A stretch of 64,000 bases of DNA, from NCBI GenBank assembly GCA_941918925.1, contig OW799234.1:58632968-58696967 (forward strand), read 5' to 3'. Made by a program: the position numbers and the translations under genes. The stretch comes from Phyto melanocephala (Eukaryota; Arthropoda; Insecta; Diptera; Rhinophoridae). The notes beneath the pieces were generated by a model. It had not been told where the DNA came from. It worked only from the letters and a program-made list of their open reading frames with translations, and did not search any database. Of this stretch, positions 10,759 through 22,690 are shown piece after piece (the first letter of the stretch is position 1; the number at the start of each line of letters is the position of its first letter).

Positions 10759-13074
10759 CACTAGGCAACAGCCATTTTGTTATTTGGTTCTAGCATACTT
10801 TTTCTCATGGATTTGGACCTACTGAACACGAAAATGAATTTTAAAAATTTTTCTGTCGATTGGTTTGCGAGATACAAATTTTTTAATTTTTTTTTTTTAA
10901 TTTTTGGAGGTACACTTACTATTTTGAGCATATCTTTAGTCTTCTTTGACCTATTTTATCCTACTACTACTCAAATTAAAGACAATTGAGCAGTCTACAA
11001 CTTATTCTCAGAAAATTTTCAAATCGGGTTAGTAGTTTTGATGTTGGCGGCTTAAAAAGGTTAAAAAACTGGGTTTTTTTAGTAAAAATGTGGCTGAAAA
11101 ATTCATATAAAAATTCATATAAAATATAAAACGCGATGTTAACAGCGATTTTAATTTTTTTACGTATAGCTGACACTTTTCCAAAGAAAATAAGCCCTTA
11201 TTTAACAAAATCTGATGACAAGTGGCCGACTTATTATTTTTTTGGTAAACGACCGAAATTCCGCTATTTCACGATTTTTTGATTTTCATTATTTGCACAG
11301 CTTACCTACCCAACGCAAACGAATAAATACATTTGAACTTAATTTAAAATAAACAAATTAGTCTTCGTATATTATTTTTTAATTTATTTACAGCACTACA
11401 TGCTCAATGTATCGCACAATTAGCTAAACTAACGAAATTAAACTAACTAATTAAATTAACAACGCACAAAAAAAATGAGTAAAAACAAAGATATAAGTGT
11501 ACATTTTATGCCATGTGGAAAAACTGCTGACTTCTTCTTTGTTTTTTGTATTCGCTGCAATCGGTCTCACGTATTAGGGTCCAAATATAGTCACCCATCA
11601 TAGCCGTGTCATAGATGCCCTGATAGCGTCGTTCCATAGCCTTCAATTCCTGATGAAAGCGCTCGCCGTGTTCGTCGCTCACGTCTCCTAAATTCTCAGG
11701 GAAAAAATCCAAATGAGAATGCAGAAAGTGTATTTTAAGTGACATGTGCACTCCCATGGCTTCATAGTTCTTTACCAGATCCTCAACTATGTCCTTATAA
11801 TTCGGGCTTTTGTTGTTTCCTAAAAAGTTTTCCACAACAAGCCTGAAGGAATTCCATGCTGCGGCTTCGATGGGTGATAACAGCTTTGGGAATTTTTCAT
11901 CTTTCAAAATTTTTTTTATCTCGGGTCCTGCGAAGACTCCTTCTTTAATTTTTGCCAGCGAAAGGTAAGGGAAAATTGACCGTAAATAGGCAAAAGCTTC
12001 ACCTTCTTTGTCTAATTTTTTCATATGGCGGCTAAAATTAAAATAAATTACTATATTCGCTATGTATAATGTGTTTAAATAAAAATTCTTACCTTCCGCC
12101 AGCTGCCCAGTTGGTTAAGATTATATAGCAAAGATCACACAGCGACTTAGGTGTCCATGGTTCTGTGATATTTGGTGAAATACCAAAATAATTCAAATAG
12201 TGCAATTGTACTGCTGGAGTAAACTTGTGTGCGTGATTTTTTTTTATAAACTGGCCACAAACATTGCAGAAATTGTCTGGATCGTTCAAACACTCGAACA
12301 CACGTAGTCTTTTACTCATTGTCTTCCTTGCGTTTTCTAAATATTAACTTCTTTACACTTTCACAGACAGTTTTGAAATGCAATTGATAACCGTGTCTCC
12401 TTATGTTTAAATATGTATGAGCATGTAGTGCTGTAAATAAATTAAAAAATAATATACGAAGACTAATTTGTTTATTTTAAATTAAGTTCAAATGTATTTA
12501 TTCGTTTGCGTTGGGTAGGTTAGCTGTGCAAATAATGAAAATCAAAAAATCGTGAAATAGCGGAATTTCGGTCGTTTACCAAAAAAATAATAAGTCGGCC
12601 ATTTGTCATCAGATTTTGTTATGTAAGGGCTTATTTTCTTTGGAAAAGTGTCAGCTATACGTAAAAAAATTAAAATCGCTGTTAACATCGCGTTTTATAT
12701 TTTATATGAATTTTTATATGAATTTTTCAGCCACATTTTTACTAAAAAACCCAGTTTTTTAACCTTTTTAAGCCGCCAACATCAAAACTACTAACCCGAT
12801 TTGAAAATTTTCTGAGAATAAGTTGTAGACGGCTCAATTGTCTTTAATTTGAGTAGTAGTAGGATAAAATAGGTCAAAGAAGACTAAAGATATGCTCAAA
12901 ATAGTAAGTGTACCTCCAAAAATTAAAAAAAAAAAATTAAAAAATTTGTATCTCGCAAACCAATCGACAGAAAAATTTTTAAAATTCATTTTCGTGTTCA
13001 GTAGGTCCAAATCCATGAGAAAAAGTATGCTAGAAACAAATAACAGACAAAAGTTTGTTATTTGTGACCTAGTG
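10759..13074. mobile_element. CACTAGG-ended element with ~650-bp inverted arms and TTA target duplication
   Basis: Left arm 10759-11405 and right arm 12418-13074 are near-identical inverted copies. Both outer ends read CACTAGG and are flanked by TTA (10756-10758 and 13075-13077), consistent with a 3-bp target duplication. CACTA/CMC-type transposons have 5'-CACT ends and 2-3 bp duplications, so that superfamily is a reasonable guess, but the encoded protein is not a classical CACTA transposase. The unique middle holds a two-exon gene on the minus strand. Open frames inside the arms (10777-10989, 12834-13130) are mirror copies and probably not genes. The right arm has about 12 extra bases near its end. 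Confidence 0.7.
11506..12319 (-). CDS. Two-exon arthropod repeat-family protein ('DEHGERFHQ' family), internally shortened
   Basis: Exon 1 is 12319-12093 and exon 2 is 12031-11506, with a 61-bp GT-AG intron (donor AAG^GTAAGA, acceptor TTTTAATTTTAG). The junction is in phase, giving a stop-free frame of 250 aa. Exon 1 has a likely zinc-binding pattern: C18-x2-C21 and C61-x2-C64. Exon 2 has KIHFLHSHLDFFPENLG followed by SDEHGERFHQ. I recognise these as the two ends of a multicopy, uncharacterised arthropod family usually several hundred residues long; the middle is absent here. There is no signal peptide or membrane segment. It sits alone in the loop of the long-inverted-repeat element, so it is probably element-encoded. 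A role in transposition is plausible but not shown, and whether it is expressed is unknown. Confidence 0.65.
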
Positions 13075-13199
13075 TTATTTTTGATTAAAAAGTAAGGAGT
13101 TAAAATATTTAAATATAATTTTGGTTCCATAGTTTGAAAAGAAGTGTAGTTGCAAACAATTTCTCTCTCAAGCCAATTTAATATAACTCAAAAATATAC

Positions 13200-13247
13200 C
13201 AACTCGATTATCTTTTGAATATAATTTTATAAAATGTAATCGAGTTG
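13200..13247. promoter_or_regulatory. Inverted pair of CAACTCGATTA motifs upstream of the DUF4806-like gene
   Basis: CAACTCGATTA at 13200-13210 and its exact reverse complement at 13237-13247 are 26 bp apart, about 210 bp upstream of the ATG at 13457. ACTCGATTACC recurs at 15296, close to the putative right end of the outer element. This could be a subterminal transposase-binding motif, a promoter element, or chance. Confidence 0.3.
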
Positions 13248-13456
13248 CTTTTGCATGTTTTTTAAATAAGAAATTTAATACAAAAAAAATTTGAGAGTAA
13301 AAAATAAAGAAACTGTACAGTTATTTCTTGTGAAAAAATTACATACATAAGTATTGAAAAAAATTCTTTTTACTGCAAATCATTTATTTTAAAGCGTTCA
13401 TCGACATAAACAGACGTGTGCGTGTTAAATAAAATAGACAAAACGATAATACAAAA

Positions 13457-14788
13457 ATGTCAAGTAAGTCGCAATATTATAAAAATAAGAAAAAAATTAG
13501 AGATAATTTAAAAAAAGTATTTTGCCAAGAAAGCCCTCTAAGCCCAATGAGACAACATTTAGACACAAATAGTGAATTATATTTAGAAGAAATTGTTAAT
13601 ATGGAAAATTTTGGCCCAGATAAAATATTTAATGTAACAGATATATCTTCTAAAATTATGTCTCTCCCGTTTGATGGCAAATTCGTATTAATTCCGTTGT
13701 TACATTCAATTGAATAAAGATATTATAAATTTTGATATTTCTTATAGATAAATCCAAAAAATCTAAATACCTAAAAACTGATGATGAGTTAACAACAACT
13801 GGAGATTCAATAACGAAAATTCTAAGTAAGTGCGTGCATAATTATGAAACAATTGTACAATTACAAATATATTTTAATTTAAGATTTATTAGAAAACCAA
13901 AATGATTTTAACTCCAACATAAACACCTTATTACAACATCAAATCGAGCTCACCAAAAAAATATTAGATGTATCAAATGGCTTAAAAGGTAGTGTAAAGT
14001 ATACATATTTCATTTGTTTCCACATGTTATATTTTATATTTAAATAATATTCTTATTTCAGAAATAATAGTAAATCAAAACAACACTCTTACAAATGTAC
14101 TAACAAATCAAATAGTTGCACTAAATTCAACATTCAAATCTCATTTTGAAGATCCAAAATTTATCACAATTTTTCCTCTTTCATCTGATAAAGAATTAAA
14201 TGATTTTGAAAACATGATTAATGAAGACAATAAGAGTGAAATTGTAAGTTAGCATTTCAAACCGACTGATAACGATATACGAGTAGACACATATGTATGT
14301 ATATAGGTAGTTGTTTTCACCTTATTTATTAAAATTATTAAAGGCTTATAAAGGATTTATTAACCAGACCTTTTTTGAAGCTGTTTTAATTTTTGGTAAT
14401 TAGACCGTATATATTTATTTGTTTTTTTCAAACAGGTTTCCTCTATAAGACGAATTTTGGGAAATAAAAGCTTACAAAAAGGGATTTGTAAATTTTTTTC
14501 TAATTCTTTATTGTTGGAATATAATATAAGAGGTATTCAAGGCAAAAAGCGATTAATGAATTACAAGGCAACAATGAACGTTCTCTTTTGTAAGTATAGT
14601 TTTAAATATAATTAAAAATTTGAAGCTTCCTTTTTAAATTTACTAAGTATTTAATTTTTTCAGTGGCAAGATCAACTGAGATATCTACTGAGCTAGAGTT
14701 TGTAGGAGAATTGCGAAAAGCCATTAAGTGCGCAAAAAATAAACATTTTAAGCAAACTTTGACGAATCGGAAAGCTCTGAATAAATAG
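13457..14788 (+). CDS. Six-exon DUF4806-like protein, 287 aa
   Basis: Exons: 13457-13676, 13748-13825, 13884-13988, 14062-14243, 14436-14589, 14664-14788. They total 864 nt, and from exon 2 on every junction is in phase with GT-AG sites. The first intron needs a GC donor (GATG^GCAAAT). The alternative GT at 13685 gives a stop early in exon 2. The N-terminus is Lys/Ser-rich; exon 3 is Gln/Asn/Leu-rich and possibly coiled coil. Exons 4-6 have the DUF4806 pattern: FPL, ELNDFENMI, IRRILGNKSL, then YNIRGIQGKKR and ELRKAI. DUF4806 has no assigned biochemical role and is common in insect transposon-associated genes. The exon 4 and 5 lengths (182, 154 nt) and phases equal those of the locus at 46.3-48.0 kb, which shows homology. 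It is followed by an AATAAA near 14938. The frame is intact, so this may be a living gene, either element-encoded or co-opted. Confidence 0.7.
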
Positions 14789-14814
14789 AAGCAACAAAAA
14801 TTTTTAACAATTCA

Positions 14815-14840
14815 TTTACATACGTACGTACGTATGTAAA
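14815..14840. repeat. Perfect 26-bp palindrome in the 3' flank of the DUF4806-like gene
   Basis: The sequence TTTACATACGTAC followed by its exact reverse complement lies 27 bases after the stop codon. In RNA it would form a 3' UTR hairpin with a minimal loop. It may simply be an alternating TACG microsatellite. Confidence 0.5.
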
Positions 14841-14936
14841 TATTTATTACATCATATAAAATGATTTTGAAGTACAAATAACAAAAACCAATAAGTTAAT
14901 GAATTATATTATTTAAGTTTGTTTTACACTTTTATT

Positions 14937-14942
14937 CAATAA
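14937..14942 (+). terminator. Candidate polyadenylation signal AATAAA for the DUF4806-like gene
   Basis: TTCAATAAAAAAT lies about 150 bases after the stop codon at 14788 on the same strand. Such hexamers are frequent in AT-rich DNA, so position is the main support. Confidence 0.35.
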
Positions 14943-15328
14943 AAAATATAAATGTTAGATAAGTAATTAACTTGTGTTTAAATTTATTAACAAAGATTAA
15001 AAAATACTAATTATTAAATTAAAAAAAGGACTTACTGAAATGAAATTATAATAGGTTATAATATTTAAATTTGGAAGTAGTTCTTATGTTTAAAAAAAGA
15101 ACTATTTACATTAAAAATTAGAGAAGTACTACCTTATTGAAATAAAGAAGTACTAAAAAAAAAAAAATCACTCATTATTATATATATAAAATAATCAATT
15201 ATAAAGAACTAATTATTTAAGTCTCACGCCTTGTTAAAATAATTAAGTTGGTAATCCAGTTAGGAAGTGATTCTCTTAAAAATGCTTAATTCCACACTCG
15301 ATTACCTTTTTAAAAATTTTTTGCTGGG

Positions 15329-18300
15329 AAAGTAATATGCTGGATGCTAAAGTTAAAAAAAATGTTTAATTTTTTGTATATTTTTATAAAAAAATATTTT
15401 TTTTTTTATAAAAGAAATAAATTTTTTATACTTTGTTTAACGTGTAAAATACAGCATGTTTATGGAATTCATTCCTGAGGGCATATTACGTCATTCATTT
15501 CTTTCTTTCAATAATAATTGAATAATTGTTTACAAAATCGAAAATTTTCGTGTGAAATTTTATCCATGATAATCTTGTATATCTCGTTTGTAATAGCAAA
15601 ATAGTATTTAAAATGGTACAACAATAAAATTGAATGGAAATGCATGAAAGAGGAACATATATAAATATATTTTACTATTATCGATATCGCAGATTATCTT
15701 AAAACTAGTGTCTACAGTAGAAAAACTTTATTGGAACCGGATTTAATAAACAGGTTGATTTACTTCTTTAGCTAAAAGGAGAGACAGAGAGTAAGATAGA
15801 AATAAAAAGTGATAGAGACATAGAGATAGGAATTAAATAACAACAAAAATATTATAATATAATATTTTATGCCGCCTTGGTGTTGTTGCTAATCTGGGTA
15901 TTATCAGCACATCTCGCTAGTGCAGAAGAGGATATATAAAAAGATTAGGGATGCTCACATGCTGATGGTGATAGTGAATCAAATTAATGTGGCCAAGGTG
16001 CTGCATCGCACGGTCATAACGAATCGATCCATGCACAAAAAATGCATGGATAGGAGAATCCTTGACCTTGAACTTAAAGATGTTACGAAGACTCTGCTGC
16101 CGGTATCCGCTTAATTTAGTTAGAGAGGATCAGATCGCGGTGGGCACACTTTAGATGTAAATGCTATGGGGAACTTTGGTCTAACTAAGACTCTGGTTAT
16201 AACAAGGGACTGTGCAATAAAAATTAGCAACAATTACAAGTCGTCAATATAAAATCATTTTCTTAACTAGAGAAAACGTTAATAGTGACTGAGGACTTAG
16301 CGAAAAAATGGATGCCGATTGGTAGGCACAGAACCACTAGTAAGTGAAGAAAATCAAAAATAGTTCCGTAGTAGTAACATCCTGCTTCAATATTTCCCAA
16401 GAGTCACATATGTATGTATAACATTATTCATTTTTTTTCAAGTTATTATCCTCAAAAACGCCTACATTCAAGTGACACATTAAGAGAAAAGTTAAACATT
16501 TATCGCATTAACCATAGTAAGTAAGTAAATATTTTAATAAAGAGTGTAACCTAAAATATTGTATAAGTTTTTGGGCTTATCTATTATAGGATCAGCAATC
16601 AGATTTCCTGCATTTAGATTCATTCAAAATCATTTATTTAGTTTTGCGAAACCCTTCACTAAATGTATGTTTGTTTGTTGGTCAATATTACAAAAAAAAA
16701 AAAACTAAAAAGTTGTGCTAACACAACAATATTTAAATAATATTTTTTTCTCTATGTTTCAGGCTTTTTCTATTCTTATTGTTGCCGTTAGTTTTATGTA
16801 CTTTTATAATCCTACAATATATACAGAACACGTACAATTATATCTTCTGTTTTTTACTAAATGCTAACAAACTATTAAATATAAAAGAGCCGTGAGAAAA
16901 AATGTATTTATTTATAACAAAGTTTTCATTACAGCTTTATACAATGCAACAATAATCAGAAGAACATAAAACATTAAGCTTTAACAAAATTGTTGTTCAA
17001 CATTTTAATTTAAATAAATTAAAAATAATGTTTAAGTATAAAGTATTTTTTGTTTTGCGATACAACAACAAAAAATATTATTAAAGTTAAGCACAGGGTC
17101 ATTTATTTACAGCATAAAATATTAAAATGATTATATAAATATGCTAAATTCGGCTTTACCGATTTATAATTACTGTTAGTATGCTGAATCTTTTTTTTTT
17201 TTTTTGAATTTTATAAAACAAATATTTAAAAATCAAAAGCAATTTGAAAAAAATTAAATTCCTTTTTGTAATTTTTTAATGTCGACCTTTTTCGACAGAG
17301 TTATATAAAGTAAAAATCGTGTTTATAATAAAAGTCCTTAGTTAGGTTATGGTAGGTTGAAAAAGAGGGGCATTAAAAGTTCAAACTCGTGAAAGTTATA
17401 CAGGTATGGTCAAATAGCATGTTGTGCACTCTATGAAATGCCAAATTCCTCTATTAGAATCATAATCCCCAACTCGTCCAAATATTTTGACAAGTGTTAT
17501 AAAGTCAGCATAGTGTTCACGTTAAAGTTCTTGGCTCTAATACGCCTAAAAGTAGCTCATTGACTCAGTTTCTGTTTTCTCTTTTCATTTCATTACTATC
17601 TGGTCATGTACTCATTGAAATTAGTATAGTTCTGGCCTAAGTTGTCTAATATGTAACCCGTATCTCAATCAGCAAAATATATGGTATATTCCCATTAACC
17701 ATTATTGATGTCGTTCCCAAGGTACTGCATATATAAATGCAATACTGTGTTTTGATATTTTTAAGAGGTTTTATATTAATCTTTTTTTCTAAATATGTAC
17801 ACTACACTAGCGAGGCATTCGTTAGGGTAGGTCGTTGTAGTTTCGGCAGTGTGTCATCTATTGACTTGCCGATATCACCGATATGATAGTCGACTGGTTG
17901 TTATATGCATTTGTAACAAAAAGGGAAGCAGATTCGTCCGCTATTCATGGATGTAGATAATCACCTTATAGTTGAAAATGATTCACAATTTAAAATAAGT
18001 AAGTATTTGCTGCAGAGCATAATCTTGTGCAGACATACTACCAGTTAGGAATGTAATTCTGGAATTCTACATTTTAAAGTTGAAATCAGCCATTTGTTCT
18101 GAACAATATTTTTGTCCGGAGAATTTTTTACTACGCCATTTTAGCAAATAAATTCATTAATTTTGTGCTCTTTGTGCGGAAAATACAAGAAACCATATAA
18201 ATATATCTCATAATTTTAAAATGCAACAAATTCACCACTTATTAAGATGCGGTAACTCATTTTTATTATCTCTGGGTAAATTCTAAAATTTAACAATTTT

Positions 18301-20080
18301 TTTTACTAAAAGAAAGGCGTTATATTACTAAGGAAATAATTTTATCTAAACAAAAAAAAATTTCATGAAACACATAAGTGGATCCAGACTAAGGAGTTGC
18401 CTAAATGAGACAGTCATATATTTTAAATATCTTTAGTTTTTTTATAAACCTAAGAATAAATCTAAGAATAAACAAATATACATATGTATGTCAAATTTTA
18501 TAATATATGTAAATAAACAAACACACAAAAATGTGTTTTTTTTTAAATATATCAAAAAGAGAGAAAAGTTCCTCGTTGATGTCGCAACTTCTTCAAAACA
18601 GTTTCTCTTGTTGTCAATGACATCCTACATCCTACAGTTAGACTTTAGCTCAAGTACTCATCGATCCGACGAAGAAAGTCTTAAAATATAAAGAATGTTC
18701 ATGTAGTAAACCGAACGTCTTTAATATTTCAGAATAAATGCAAAAACCATAAACATTGAATTGTTTTTAAAACTTTACGTTGACTCAATTATAAGTAGAT
18801 ATTGTCAATATCTTGTGTCAGTTTGATAAAATTTCAAATACTTACAAGATTCTCTATTACACTAAAGCAATGATGAACTAATATTTTATAATTTTTCAAC
18901 TGTATGGCAAAATATAATCGAATATAAAGTTGTCCGTATAAGAATAAATTTGAGCGTAAATGTATATCAATATAAATTTGCATACCATTTATTAAAAGTG
19001 AAAAAATAAAAATGATTTTTTATACACTGACATGAACATCAGCCAATTATGTCACAGTTTTGTTACAAACCTTAACACACTTACATGTCATGTCAAACAT
19101 ATACAAACACATACACGCACTTACGTACCAAATTAAATATTTCATAAAAAAAATCTTTCAACTTTGTAGTAAAAAAAGAAACCAACAAAAAATTCATCAT
19201 TATTTTATATGATTCTTATCACCGCTGTCAACTTCCTGTACTCACTCCCTTTTCAGCAGTTACAGTAACACTGACATTTTGATCATCGTCATTATCTGTA
19301 ACTTTAACATCGTCATCATCATCATCATCAACAGTTTTATTTTCGACATACTCATCGTCAGCATCATTTAGTTTCACATTTGCCATCAGTATCATTAACG
19401 TCAACTGTTGATGAAATCATGCAACTGTAACCGATGTATATACCTACATAACTGACCTGTTCATACCACTAAAAATAAAAAAAAAATAAAAGAAATTATA
19501 AAAAATGATGGACCAAAAGAGAGAAAAAAAATTAAAAATACAATTTAATTCTATGCTGCAAAGCGCCAAAGGTGTTTAACTCAATGTTATTTTATGCTGC
19601 TGCTCTTGTTATCATTTTTTTGATGTTATTTTATTTCCCTTAGAATATTTTACACATTTTTTTCTCGTTTATTTTATTACTTATTTTATTTAACCATTTT
19701 GAAATTTATATTGATGTGTTCTGATTTAATACCAGTATGTAAATGTAATATAAGTGGACATCAGGGACAACTTTACGGTAGGAAAAACTTATATTGGCTT
19801 AAATAGCAAACAAAATGTAATTTTTTTAAAACTTGAAACAAAATCATATGAAGAGGTTAAGATTAAAAAGAATTGGCAAAATCTTGTCAAGTTCGATCAT
19901 AAAAAACATTTAAAAAAATAATAAAATAGGATGAGGACTATAAAGACAAAGTTTTATATTTACAATATGGGCCAAAATTCACAACTGTGTTTAAAAATTT
20001 AAAAAATTACTTTTTCCAATTTTACTCACATAATTAACTCAAATTCAATTTTACCCGCACGTGTGACTTTCAGTTCACCC
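15329..20080. other. Non-coding stretch, no gene recognised
   Basis: This is 4.7 kb of AT-rich DNA. A (CAT)n run lies at about 19311-19331 and a GA-rich purine stretch at about 15778-15835. The only open frame with mixed composition, 15920-16114, has no family signature that I recognise. No termini, tandem arrays or promoters could be supported. Confidence 0.4.
19311..19331. repeat. (CAT)n trinucleotide microsatellite
   Basis: Seven consecutive CAT units with imperfect flanking units, in non-coding DNA. Confidence 0.8.
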
Positions 20081-20086
20081 TGTACA

Positions 20087-20455
20087 TCTATTTATATAAA
20101 AGTGAAACTATGTCTGTGTGTAAGCTATAGACTCCGAAACCGTTAAGTCGATCGGACAAACTTTGGCAAGTTATTGTTCACATTCTAGGAAGTATTTATG
20201 GGTGGTAAAAAATGGGCGGGGCTACGCCCTTAACAAATTAGTTATAGTTTTTAGCTACATGCACTTGACCGATTTTTCTGAAACTTTGCATACACATATT
20301 GAGCTGCCATGACTATATAATTTCGTGATTAGAAAAGTGGGCAGTGCCACGCCCATAAAAAAAGTTACAATTTTCAGCTGCTTGCACGTAATATTTAATT
20401 AAAATTCACAATGCATTTGAATTCGTTAAGGGGCGTTGCAACTCGTGCGGGACAA
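20087..20455 (+). mobile_element. Helitron-like non-autonomous element, copy C (degraded 3' end)
   Basis: It begins TCTATTTATATAAAAGTGAA and runs through the same 'AGCTATAGACTCCGAAAC', GGGCGGGG and TTTGCACACATATTGAGC-type segments as the other copies. The 3' segment (GGGGCGTTGCAACTCGTGCG) is recognisable but the CTAG end has been lost. Confidence 0.6.
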
Positions 20456-20579
20456 TTTTTGAAATCTACATAAATATATAGTTGGTACAAATTTTTACTT
20501 AAGTTAAATTTGTAAATTAAATTGAAAATTATCGCATATATATGCCTTCACTACGTCCTGCATACAAATATATAAAAAC

Positions 20580-20608
20580 AGATGGATGGATGGATGGATG
20601 GATGGATT
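20580..20608. repeat. (GATG)n / (GGAT)n tetranucleotide microsatellite
   Basis: About six to seven GGAT units between copy C of the Helitron-like element and a LINE relic. LINE elements often end in such simple repeats, but here the repeat precedes the relic. Confidence 0.8.
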
Positions 20609-20695
20609 ATGTTGGCGTTTTACCATGTAAACAAACAAAATTTACTCAAATTAATTGTGAAATTAAGACCCACTCCTACTTCAGACAAAGCTAAC

Positions 20696-20812
20696 GAAGT
20701 TCTAGAGTGGAACTCACAGGACACTAGAAGGAAATGTAGTTCCAAAAATACCCGGAGACCAACAGAGCATAGAAAAACTTCAAAATTGATAAGCAAATTA
20801 AGTTCCATTGCT
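20696..20812 (+). pseudogene. LINE-type reverse-transcriptase C-terminal relic
   Basis: One frame reads EVLEWNSQDTRRKCSSKNTR, then RPTEHRKTSK and KLSSIA. This resembles the C-terminal 'W.PQG.RKRGRPKNTWRR..E' tail of insect endonuclease/reverse-transcriptase LINE proteins. Several arginine and tryptophan positions have changed. No reverse-transcriptase core lies upstream, as expected for a 5'-truncated copy. It joins directly to family B repeat DNA at about 20806. Confidence 0.4.
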
Positions 20813-21710
20813 TGAAAAAAAAGCCAGGGGGCCAAAATTCCACCAGAATATTTCTTATAGACAAGGTTTGTTTGGTGTTGAAAATGGGCTAAATCGGAGT
20901 ATTAGGAAGAGAGTTATAGCTCGAAAAGCAATAGTAGGTCGAAAAAACCGTGTCCTTCGAACATCGAATAAAATGGAATTGTGTCCAAACGCCCTAACGT
21001 AGACTCATGAAACTTCGAATATATATTTCCTGAGTAAAAACAATATTTTTCCCCGTAAATAATCAAAATATATGCATCAGGAGAGGATTTCTCGATCAAA
21101 ATGTACGAAAATTTATACCGCACAGTGTATTTTTCGGTATATTTAAAAACAGAAACGTCATAAAGGCAACAAAATTGGATGTACGACTCTGAAATTTTGC
21201 ACACTTTGTTTTTTGTTGAGACGCTTTTTTTTAACGGAAAATCAATGTGCCACGCCCACTTTTACGACCACCTCCCATATAACGTTTTACCCAAAATTCA
21301 TATAATTTCTCTATTGATATAGATTTTGGAATAACAAAGGACTATATTGAAACATCTAGGTTGTACTCATTAGCAAAAACAACTTTGACACGCCTACTAT
21401 AACGCCCACTTTTCACGTTATCTAGTGTTAATGAAATTTAAAAGCTCATAAAACCGACAAAATTGGAGGTATGATGATGAAATTTGCTACATATATCTTT
21501 CCAGTCAATGTTATTGTTATGCCGGACAATTACGGTGACACGCCCACTTTCACGCCTACCTTCTATATAACGGTTTATCTCAAATTCATATAATTCGTCT
21601 ATGAATAAAGATTTTGGAATAATAAAGGACTGTAGTGAAACATCTTAATTACATTCGTTAGTAGAAACAGCTTCAACACGCCTTCTTCAAAGTCGACTTT
21701 CATTGAAAGG

Positions 21711-22433
21711 CTACAACAACTTCGACACGCCTACTTTCACGACCTTTTTTAACGTTATCTAGTGTTAATGAAATTTAAAAGCTCATAAAACCGACAAAAT
21801 TGGAGGTATGATGATAAAATTTGCTACATACATCTTTCCAGTCAATGTTATTGTTATGCCGGAAAATTTAGGTGACACGCGTACTTTAACGCCTACCTTC
21901 TATATAACGGTTTATCTCAAATTCATATAATTCGTCTATGAATAAAGATTTTGGAATAATAAAGGACTGTAGTGAAACATCTTAATTACATTCGTTAGTA
22001 GAAACAGCTTCAACACGCCTTCTTCAAAGTCGACTTTCATTGAAAGGCTACAACAACTTCGACACGCCTACTTTCACGACCTTTTTTAACGTTATCTAGT
22101 GTTAATGAAATTTAAAAGCTCATAAAACCGACAAAATTGGAGGTATGATGATAAAATTTGCTACATACATCTTTCCAGTCAATGTTATTGTTATGCCGGA
22201 AAATTTAGGTGACACGCGTACTTTAACGCCTACCTCCCATATAACGGTTTATCTCAAATTCATATAATTCATATATGAATAAAGATTTTGGAATAATAAA
22301 GGACTGTGTGAAACATCTAAATTACATTACACAACTTTTGGAATAATAAAGGACAGTAGTGAAACATATAAGTTGCATCCATTAGTAGAATCAACTTCAA
22401 CACGCCTAGTTTAACGTCCACTTTCATTGAAAG
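21711..22433 (+). repeat. Tandem ~337-bp units inside family B
   Basis: The unit starting GCTACAACAACTTCGACACG at 21710 restarts at 22047 (337 bp), and again at 22433 after 386 bp because of a ~49-bp local duplication around GGAATAATAAAGGAC. Units 1 and 2 are almost identical, indicating recent amplification. A less similar unit precedes them. Confidence 0.7.
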
Positions 22434-22690
22434 GCTACAACAACTTCGACACGCCTGCTATTACGACCACTTTTCACGTTATAAAAAAGGTGGCTACGAT
22501 TCGAAAGCAGATGTTTATATTGTTTATATTGAAATTGAATTCTAATGATTTTATTTTTGATCTCATAGCTGAAGTACCTGTATTTTTGTTTTCACTCATA
22601 TTTGATCTCGTATCTCGAGAATAATATTTTTTTCAATAAAAAAATATTTTCACTCAATTTATATTTTAAATTCAAGTTTTTTTATTTATT

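Larger units (their letters stand above)
10528..15328. mobile_element. Putative ~4.8-kb element with CCCAGCAAAAAATT ends
   Basis: CCCAGCAAAAAATT at 10528-10541 is matched by AATTTTTTGCTGGG ending at 15328, a 14-bp terminal inverted repeat flanked by AA/AA (AAA/AAA if three bases are counted). The interval contains the DUF4806-like gene and a nested long-inverted-repeat element. The same kind of ends surrounds the second DUF4806-containing locus at 43755-48838. Inverted copies of ACTCGATTA at 13200-13247 and near 15296 may be subterminal binding motifs. That these ends belong to one element is inference. Confidence 0.4.

Noticed and set aside
10777..10989. Hydrophobic ORF in the inverted arm (also mirrored at 12834-13130)
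   Set aside because: It lies in both arms of an inverted repeat, is phenylalanine-rich and looks like chance coding in T-rich DNA.
15920..16114. 64-codon ORF with mixed composition
   Set aside because: No family signature, no splice-compatible neighbours and no promoter evidence.
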